Shown: positions 5,543 through 10,006 of the stretch, piece by piece
How the letters are laid out: every line of letters starts with the position of its first letter
Numbering within the stretch: the stretch's first letter is position 1
Origin: an uncultured Campylobacter sp.
GTDB taxonomy: Bacteria; Campylobacterota; Campylobacteria; Campylobacterales; Campylobacteraceae
NCBI RefSeq assembly: GCF_937890585.1
Contig: NZ_CALACG010000392.1
Location: 1 to 10,006 of the forward strand
DNA: 10,006 nucleotides
Reading direction: 5' to 3'
Made by a program: the position numbers and the translations under genes
Notes under the pieces: generated by a model
What the model was told of the DNA's origin: nothing
The model's database searches: none
The model's input: the letters and a program-made list of their open reading frames with translations, nothing else

Positions 5543-6688
5543 CTATCTCGCTAAGGCAAAAATTTCGCTTATGGCCTCTTTTGTATAAATTTGCTCCAAG
5601 CCCCTGCCCTTGGCGTAGTCATAAACTAGCGCCATGATCTCGTCTAAATTTGACTCATCAACGCCGATTTCTATGAGGCTTGTTGGTGTGCCGATCTTAG
5701 TAAACCACTCTTTTAGCTTCTCTATCGCCACGTCTGCGTCGCTCACACCAAAAATTTCCCTGCCAAAACGCTTAAACGCCTCTAAATTTCTACCCTTATA
5801 CCACTTCATCCAAGCTGGCATAACGACACTTAGCCCAGCTCCGTGCGCGCAGTCCACGACCGCACCTATGGCGTGCTCGATCATATGGTTTGGATAGCTA
5901 AAGCCAGCTGTGCCGACATATGTTAGGCCATTTAGCGCCATCGTCGCAGCCCAGGCAAACTCGCCTCTTGCAGCGATATTATCTGGCTCTTTTAGTAAAA
6001 TTTCAGTCGTTTTCATAACGGTTTTGATGTTTGCTTCGATGTATAAATTTATGATCTCAGGCTGGATGCTCGCCGTAAAGTAGCCCTCAATGCTGTGAGC
6101 GATGATGTCTGAGGCTGAATAGACCAAGTACTCCTTGCTAACGCTTGCTTGAAGAAGTGGGTTTATCACCGACACTTTTGGGTAAAGACAAGCGCCGTGC
6201 ATGGCAAATTTCTCTTTTGTGGCTTCGTTTGTGACGACTGCGCCGCCGTTCATCTCTGAGCCAGTTGCAGCTAGTGTTATGATGTCAAAGATCATAAGCG
6301 CTTCTTTTGGATCTTTACCCGTAAAAAAGTCCCAAACATCGCCGTTATATCTAACTCCAGCAGCCACGGCTTTGGCACTATCAAGCACCGAGCCGCCGCC
6401 GATGGCTAGCACGCTATCTACGCCCTCGCTTCTGGCTAAATTTATCGCTTCATTGACCTTACTAAGCACTGGATTTGACTTCACGCCGCCTATCTTGCAA
6501 AACTCGATGCCATTTGCGCTTAGGCTCTTTGTGGCAACGTCAAAAAGTCCGTTTTTCATGATCCTATCACTGCCGTATATTATGAGCGTCTTTTTTACGC
6601 CAAATTCTTTCATATATTTGCCGATGTTTTGCTCTTTGTCTTTGCCAAATTCTATCTTAGTTGGGTTTAAAAAGCTGAAATTTTGCAT
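5543..6688 (-). CDS. Iron-type (group III) alcohol dehydrogenase, YqhD/butanol dehydrogenase-like
   Basis: A 381-residue cytoplasmic NAD(P)-dependent alcohol/aldehyde oxidoreductase. The nucleotide motif AIGGGSVLDSAKAVA (95-109) and the TLAATGSEMNGGAVVTN block (138-154) identify the Fe-ADH family. Metal ligands are all in place with family spacing: Asp194, His198 (SASDIIAHSIEGYF), His268 (YPNHMIEHAIG) and His282 (CAHGAGLSVVMPAW), close in number to those of E. coli YqhD (Asp194, His198, His267, His281). Length is normal. YqhD and butanol dehydrogenases reduce a range of aldehydes with NADPH, so aldehyde detoxification or redox balancing is plausible; the exact substrate is not shown. The start has AAGGAG seven bases upstream. 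The 84-base gap after nrdG may separate it from the nucleotide-reductase operon, though I see no clear terminator or strong promoter there. Confidence 0.92.
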   Translation of the reverse strand: MQNFSFLNPTKIEFGKDKEQNIGKYMKEFGVKKTLIIYGSDRIMKNGLFDVATKSLSANGIEFCKIGGVKSNPVLSKVNEAINLARSEGVDSVLAIGGGSVLDSAKAVAAGVRYNGDVWDFFTGKDPKEALMIFDIITLAATGSEMNGGAVVTNEATKEKFAMHGACLYPKVSVINPLLQASVSKEYLVYSASDIIAHSIEGYFTASIQPEIINLYIEANIKTVMKTTEILLKEPDNIAARGEFAWAATMALNGLTYVGTAGFSYPNHMIEHAIGAVVDCAHGAGLSVVMPAWMKWYKGRNLEAFKRFGREIFGVSDADVAIEKLKEWFTKIGTPTSLIEIGVDESNLDEIMALVYDYAKGRGLEQIYTKEAISEIFALAR

Positions 6689-6772
6689 ATTTTTCTCCTT
6701 GTTTGTTTTTATGGTTTGGGATAAATTTTAGTTAAATTTTCTTATTTTTAGCTATTTTTATCTGCGCTAAAT
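6689..6772 (-). other. 84-base gap between nrdG and the alcohol dehydrogenase gene
   Basis: Very A-rich on the minus strand, ending in AAGGAG before the dehydrogenase start. It holds the 10-bp palindrome ctaaatttag (6767-6776), which overlaps the nrdG stop. No hairpin with a U-run and no convincing -10/-35 pair is visible, so whether transcription continues or restarts here is open. Confidence 0.4.
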
Positions 6773-7447
6773 TTAGAAATTTCTTAGTCTGATAGGTAGT
6801 TTTGATGTGATCTTATCTGGATCGAAGCTGTTTTTTGGATCGCCTAAGCCTCCAAAATTTTCGCCAGTGTTAAAGAATTTTTGTAAAAAGTAGTCGCCTC
6901 TGTATCCAAGCTCGTAAAGTAGCTCAGACATTTCGCTGATATCCTTTTCGCTTAGCAAGTCCGCATGCACGGTCGTTCTCACTTCAAATTTAAAATTTAT
7001 CTCTATGAGATATTTTAGCGTGGCAGCAAATTTCTCATATAAATTTGAGCCAGTGATGCCGATAAATTTCTCTTTTGGAGCTTTAAAATCAAGCGCGATG
7101 TAATCAATCAGTCCCTCATCTATCGCCTCTTTTAAGACGTCGCAATACGAGCCGTTAGTATCTACCTTTAAGCTAAAGCCGCGCGCCTTTACCTCGCGCG
7201 CTAGCCTTAAAAAGAGAGGGTTTGCTGTACATTCGCCACCGCTAAAGACTATGCCATTTAGCTTGCCGACCCTGCGGTCTAAAAAGTCGCAAACTTCGCT
7301 AAAGCTTATAGTGCCATTTGACTTTACGACCTCGATGTTGTAGCAGTATCCACAGCGCATATTACACCCAGCAAACCAAATGACAGCTGCCACTTTATCT
7401 GGATAGTCAAGCATCGTAAATGGCGTTATACTAAAGACTCTTTGCAA
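6773..7447 (-). CDS. nrdG: Anaerobic ribonucleotide reductase activating protein (radical SAM activase)
   Basis: A 224-residue radical-SAM enzyme. The cluster motif is CNMRCGYC (Cys28, Cys32, Cys35; CxxxCxxC binding a 4Fe-4S cluster). The SAM-binding GGE lies at 70-72 (IVFSGGECTANP), and KVDTNGS (94-100) is a later strand of the partial barrel. The N-terminus ITPFTMLDYPDKVAAVIWFAGCNMRC is typical of the NrdG2-type activases found in many bacteria and archaea. The role is to abstract hydrogen from a glycine of the class III reductase, using reduced flavodoxin or ferredoxin. The start is TTG at 7447: no ATG or GTG exists in frame before the conserved N-terminus, and AAGGGG lies eight bases upstream. 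The gene sits 101 bases after the separate glycyl-radical ORF. The TTG start and the hairpin just upstream suggest low or controlled translation. Confidence 0.92.
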   Translation of the reverse strand: MQRVFSITPFTMLDYPDKVAAVIWFAGCNMRCGYCYNIEVVKSNGTISFSEVCDFLDRRVGKLNGIVFSGGECTANPLFLRLAREVKARGFSLKVDTNGSYCDVLKEAIDEGLIDYIALDFKAPKEKFIGITGSNLYEKFAATLKYLIEINFKFEVRTTVHADLLSEKDISEMSELLYELGYRGDYFLQKFFNTGENFGGLGDPKNSFDPDKITSKLPIRLRNF

Positions 7448-7453
7448 GTTTTT

Positions 7454-7495
7454 GACCCCTTTTTTAAATTCAAAGGCACAAGGGGCGTGCCTTTG
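7454..7495 (-). promoter_or_regulatory. Hairpin with loop complementary to the nrdG Shine-Dalgarno (candidate translational control element)
   Basis: A perfect 9-bp inverted repeat, caaaggcac (7471-7479) and gtgcctttg (7487-7495), encloses a 7-base loop. On the transcript the loop reads GCCCCTT. Its CCCCTT can pair over six bases with AAGGGG (7461-7456), the ribosome binding site of nrdG, nine bases past the stem. An H-type pseudoknot would hide that site. No U-run follows on the minus strand, so it is not a standard terminator. The stem is plain in the sequence; the regulatory role is inference. Confidence 0.55.
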
Positions 7496-7548
7496 GCTTG
7501 CATTTTAGTTTATTTTTTTAAATTTATTATTGTTTTTAGGCAAGAAAT

Positions 7549-7719
7549 TTATCTCTTGCAACAACTTGCGTATTCGTCAAATTTAACACGCTCTTTGTGC
7601 TCGCCTTTTTTGCCGAGGTTAAAGCTCTCAACTGGTCTGTGATAGCCCATAACACGAGTATAGACCACGCATCTTGTGCGTTTATCTTGCACTTTTTCTA
7701 AAATTTCTTTTTCTGTCAT
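7549..7719 (-). CDS. Separate glycyl-radical domain of class III ribonucleotide reductase
   Basis: A 56-residue ORF: MTEKEILEKVQDKRTRC, then VVYTRVMGYHRPVESFNLGKK, then a basic tail ending SCCKR. The centre matches the C-terminal glycyl-radical segment of NrdD proteins, which usually reads like R.EVYSRVVGY.RPV.NWN.GK..EF.DRK.F. Gly25 in RVMGY is the expected radical glycine; Arg22, Tyr26, Arg28-Pro29 and Gly36-Lys37 also agree. The upstream nrdD product ends just before this segment, so the two chains together make one normal NrdD. It has its own ribosome binding site (AAGGAG, 7725-7730) and starts nine bases after the nrdD stop, in the same frame. A vicinal cysteine pair (C53-C54) closes the chain. 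By analogy with the E. coli YfiD/GrcA protein, which supplies a glycyl radical to pyruvate formate-lyase, it would dock on NrdD and be activated by NrdG. Confidence 0.88.
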   Translation of the reverse strand: MTEKEILEKVQDKRTRCVVYTRVMGYHRPVESFNLGKKGEHKERVKFDEYASCCKR

Positions 7720-7724
7720 TTCCT

Positions 7725-7730
7725 CTCCTT
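7725..7730 (-). promoter_or_regulatory. Shine-Dalgarno of the glycyl-radical ORF, overlapping the nrdD stop
   Basis: AAGGAG (followed by AGG) starts inside the TAA stop codon of nrdD and lies five bases before ATG 7719. It supports independent or coupled initiation of the small ORF rather than simple loss of a reading frame. Confidence 0.75.
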
Positions 7731-9828
7731 ATTTGGATTTTTTCTTCTCTTTTTCTATAAGCTCTGCGTCACAAAGTGGGCAAAACTCATGCTCGCCAGC
7801 TATGTAGCCATGCTTTGCGCAGACGCTAAAGACTGGCGTTATCGTGATGTATGGGAGTTTGTAGTTTGAGATTATACTCTTTACAAGCTCTTTGCAAGCT
7901 TTAGCCGAGCTTATGCGCTCTTTCATATATAGGTGAAAGACGGTGCCGCCTGTGTATGCGCTTTGTAGCTCATCTTGCAGGTCAAGCGCTTCGTAAGCGT
8001 CGTCTGTGAAATTTGCTGGAAGCTGGGTTGAGTTTGTGTAGTAGATATTATCACCCTCGCCTGCTTGGATGATGTCTGGATAGCGCTTCTTATCCTCTTT
8101 GGCAAAGCGGTATGTTGTGCCCTCAGCTGGTGTGGCCTCAAGGTTGTATAAATTTCCGCTCTCTTCTTGAAATGTCCTTATCTTATCGCGTAAAAAGCCA
8201 ACCATCTCAAGGGCAAATTCTCGTCCAAATTTAGTTGAAATATTCTCTTTATCGTCAGTGAAATTTCTAAGTAGCTCGTTCATGCCATTTATACCGATCG
8301 TGCTAAAGTGGTTGTTAAAGTGCTTTAGATACCTAGCTGTGTAAGGATAAAGCCCTCTATCATACATCTCTTGGATAAATTTACGCTTCTTCTCTAGGGT
8401 TGATTTAGCTAGGTCTAAAAGGTAGCTAAGCCTGTTGTAAAGTGCGACCTTATCGCCTTTGTAGTTATAACCAAGGCGGGCTAAATTTATAGTGACGACT
8501 CCGATCGAGCCAGTCATCTCAGCACTTCCAAAAAGACCGCCACCACGCTTTAAAAGCTCTCTTAGATCAAGCTGCAAGCGGCAGCACATAGAGCGCACGT
8601 GGCCTGGTTTGTAGGCGTTTTCGTTTTCTATCTTGTTGCCATTTTCGTCATAAGTGTATTGTGAGCCGATGAAATTTTGAAAGTAGCTTGAGCCCATTTT
8701 GGCGGTATTTTCAAAGAGCACATCCGCCACTTCGCTATCCCAGTTAAAATCCTCTGTGATATTTACCGTCGGTATCGGAAATGTAAAAGGCTGCGAGCAC
8801 TTGTCGCCAGCTGTTAAGACCTCGTAAAACGCCTTATCTATGCGCGCCATCTCAGGCTCAAAGTCCTTGTAGGTCATATCTACTAAATTTTTCCTGCCAC
8901 GCTCGTTTGCTTTTTTCAAAATTTTCTCATCTTTTACGTTTGTAAAAAGGTGTATATCATCGCTCGTTGGTATCTGATCTCTTAGGTCGCTTGGGCATGT
9001 GATGTCTATGGTTACGTTTGTAAATGGGCTTTGTCCCCAGCGTGCAGGGACATTTAGGTTAAATATAAAGCTAGTTATCGCCTTTTTGATCTCGGCGTCG
9101 CTTAGATCATCTTTGAAAACATAAGGCGCAAGGTAGGTGTCAAAGCTAGAAAACGCCTGAGCGCCTGCCCACTCGCTTTGTAAAATACCTAAGAAATTTG
9201 CCATCTGATAGAGTGCTTCTCTAAAGTGCTTTGGTGCCTTGCTCTCGACCCTGCCACGAACGCCGTTAAAGCCCTCATTTAGCAAGGCTCGCAGGCTCCA
9301 GCCAGCGCAGTATCCTGTAAGGCAGTCTAGGTCGTGGATGTGGTAGTCGCCGTTTCTGTGAGCAAGACCTTCTTCTTTGTTATAAACAGCGTCTAGCCAG
9401 TAGTTTGCTATGACTTTGCCAGCGGTGTTGTTTATAAGGCCTGCGTTTGAGTAGCTGGTGTTTGAATTTGCAGAAATTCTCCAGTCGGTGCCGTTTATAT
9501 ATTCATTTATCGTCTGGGTTGAGTTTATATAGGTCGTGTCGGCGTTTAGACCTAAAATTTGCTCGCGTTGGAGCTTGTGCGTGTGGCGGTAGAGCATAAA
9601 GCTCTTCATCACGTCGAAGTGCCCCGCGTTAAAAAGCGCCTTTTCGATGTAGTCTTGCACGTCCTCGACGCTCAAAACTTCGCTGTCAAACACGTGCCCC
9701 ATCACATCCAAAAAGACCTTGTCGTCGTACTCTTTGGACTCGCTTTCAAAGGCTTTTTTGATAGCGTCTTGGATTTTATACGGGAGGTATTCTTGCTTCG
9801 TGCCGTCGCGTTTTAGGATAAATTTCAT
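7729..9828 (-). CDS. nrdD: Anaerobic (class III) ribonucleoside-triphosphate reductase large chain, lacking the glycyl-radical tail
   Basis: A 699-residue cytoplasmic enzyme that reduces ribonucleotides to deoxyribonucleotides without oxygen. Residues 3-90 form an ATP cone (MKFILKRDGTKQEYLPYKI..), the allosteric site. The barrel follows, with DYHIHDLDCLTGYCAGW (161-177), WGQSPFTNVTIDITCP (264-279), CSQPFTFPIPTVN (344-356) and MCCRLQLDLRELLKRGGGLFGS (from 414), then TGSIGVVTINLARLGY (439-454). C415/C416 are candidates for the thiyl cysteine. The end is a zinc-type motif: Cys670, His673, Cys683, Cys686. Normal family members run on from there through the RVxGY radical site; this one stops (KKKSK), and that segment is the next ORF. 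The start at 9828 has AAGGAA upstream and opens directly into the ATP cone; the frame extends to 9936 without a ribosome site or conserved sequence. Confidence 0.95.
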   Translation of the reverse strand: MKFILKRDGTKQEYLPYKIQDAIKKAFESESKEYDDKVFLDVMGHVFDSEVLSVEDVQDYIEKALFNAGHFDVMKSFMLYRHTHKLQREQILGLNADTTYINSTQTINEYINGTDWRISANSNTSYSNAGLINNTAGKVIANYWLDAVYNKEEGLAHRNGDYHIHDLDCLTGYCAGWSLRALLNEGFNGVRGRVESKAPKHFREALYQMANFLGILQSEWAGAQAFSSFDTYLAPYVFKDDLSDAEIKKAITSFIFNLNVPARWGQSPFTNVTIDITCPSDLRDQIPTSDDIHLFTNVKDEKILKKANERGRKNLVDMTYKDFEPEMARIDKAFYEVLTAGDKCSQPFTFPIPTVNITEDFNWDSEVADVLFENTAKMGSSYFQNFIGSQYTYDENGNKIENENAYKPGHVRSMCCRLQLDLRELLKRGGGLFGSAEMTGSIGVVTINLARLGYNYKGDKVALYNRLSYLLDLAKSTLEKKRKFIQEMYDRGLYPYTARYLKHFNNHFSTIGINGMNELLRNFTDDKENISTKFGREFALEMVGFLRDKIRTFQEESGNLYNLEATPAEGTTYRFAKEDKKRYPDIIQAGEGDNIYYTNSTQLPANFTDDAYEALDLQDELQSAYTGGTVFHLYMKERISSAKACKELVKSIISNYKLPYITITPVFSVCAKHGYIAGEHEFCPLCDAELIEKEKKKSK

Positions 9829-10006
9829 TTCGTTCCTTACGTTAAATTTTGATGATAAACTTGACGAAAGTATAGGCAAAGTTGGCTTAAAATTTAGTGA
9901 CCGAAATTTGCTCTCCGGGCATTTTGAAAATGTCATTTTTAAGTTTAAAATAGCTCTTAAAGCGCGTATATTTGGGGATTTTATAGAGAGCTAATAAATT
10001 TTAAGA
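9829..10006. other. Upstream region of nrdD
   Basis: 178 bases to the right edge. On the minus strand it holds the nrdD ribosome binding site (AAGGAA, 9833-9838) and two possible -10 boxes (9869-9874, 9979-9985). No NrdR-type box and no convincing gene on either strand is seen. A weak 7-bp inverted repeat (9951-9957 with 9987-9993) has a 29-base loop and is probably chance. Confidence 0.4.
9869..9874 (-). promoter_or_regulatory. Possible -10 element for nrdD
   Basis: TATACT on the minus strand, 40 bases before the nrdD start, resembles a sigma-70 -10 box, and A/T-rich sequence lies upstream. As is common in Campylobacter, no clear -35 is seen. An alternative, TATAAAA at 9979-9985, lies further up. 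Neither is proven. Confidence 0.3.

Noticed and set aside
6201..6731. 176-codon open frame on the plus strand opposite the alcohol dehydrogenase gene
   Set aside because: It is antisense to a well-supported enzyme with all metal ligands. Its product is a low-complexity Ser/Ala/Pro/Leu mix, as expected from reversed codons, with no ribosome site.
7471..7495. Hairpin as a rho-independent terminator
   Set aside because: No U-run follows on the minus strand (next bases are GAATTTAAAAAA), and on the plus strand the T-rich part is interrupted and no plus-strand gene ends there.
7426..7503. 25-codon leader-peptide-like ORF (MQAKGTPLVPLNLKK...) across the hairpin into nrdG
   Set aside because: No ribosome binding site before its ATG and no run of regulatory codons. 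Its span is better explained by the hairpin, though coupling to nrdG cannot be excluded.
9829..9936. 36-residue N-terminal extension of NrdD from ATG 9936
   Set aside because: No Shine-Dalgarno at 9936, the ATP cone begins at the inner ATG, and AAGGAA sits correctly before 9828.
9951..9993. 7-bp inverted repeat near the right edge
   Set aside because: The 29-base loop and lack of any extension make it likely by chance in AT-rich sequence.
9719..9994. 91-codon plus-strand frame reaching past the nrdD start
   Set aside because: More than half is antisense to the ATP cone of nrdD. The remainder has no family pattern and no start of its own.

Overview
The window is moderately AT-rich. Its coding style is full of the palindromic hexamer AAATTT, both between genes and inside them (as Lys-Phe or Asn-Leu codons). 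This, together with the gene set, suggests a Campylobacter of the C. concisus / C. showae / C. curvus group. That placement is inferred from style and recognised families, not from a marker gene. Every supported gene lies on the minus strand, so the biological order runs from right to left. No stretch over 300 bases lacks a gene, and I see no tRNA, rRNA, insertion sequence, CRISPR array or prophage gene.

Right third (about 6770-10006): the anaerobic (class III) ribonucleotide reductase locus. nrdD (699 codons) carries an ATP cone and the reductase barrel, but stops just after its zinc motif. The glycyl-radical tail that normally ends this protein is a separate 56-residue ORF, beginning nine bases after the nrdD stop, in the same frame and with its own Shine-Dalgarno. 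A 101-base spacer follows, with a perfect 9-bp hairpin whose loop can pair with the ribosome binding site of the next gene, nrdG. nrdG is the radical-SAM activase and starts with TTG. This split NrdD is the most unusual thing in the window.

Middle (3131-6688): an iron-type alcohol dehydrogenase, an atypical short-chain dehydrogenase (SDR), a classical SDR overlapping it by four bases, a small lipoprotein, and a flavin-reductase-like FMN protein. The lipoprotein start appears one base out of frame in an A7 tract. It may be phase-variable, depend on slippage, or be a sequencing artefact.

Left third (1-3120): a secreted subtype-B tannase (galloyl-ester hydrolase), a secreted lysine-rich helical protein of unknown function, an exported protein with two ABM (quinol monooxygenase-like) domains, a 58-residue remnant resembling the N-terminus of the other tannase/feruloyl esterase family, and the start of an MdaB-like flavodoxin-fold NAD(P)H oxidoreductase cut by the window edge.

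Gaps from 5542 down to 268 are mostly 4-30 bases, or overlaps, so these genes look like one long transcriptional unit. Taken together they suggest a hypothesis: a periplasmic arm releases and handles polyphenols and quinones, and a cytoplasmic arm of NAD(P)H and flavin reductases deals with the resulting carbonyls and quinones. The adjacency of an ABM protein and an MdaB-like reductase recalls the E. coli ygiN-mdaB pair.
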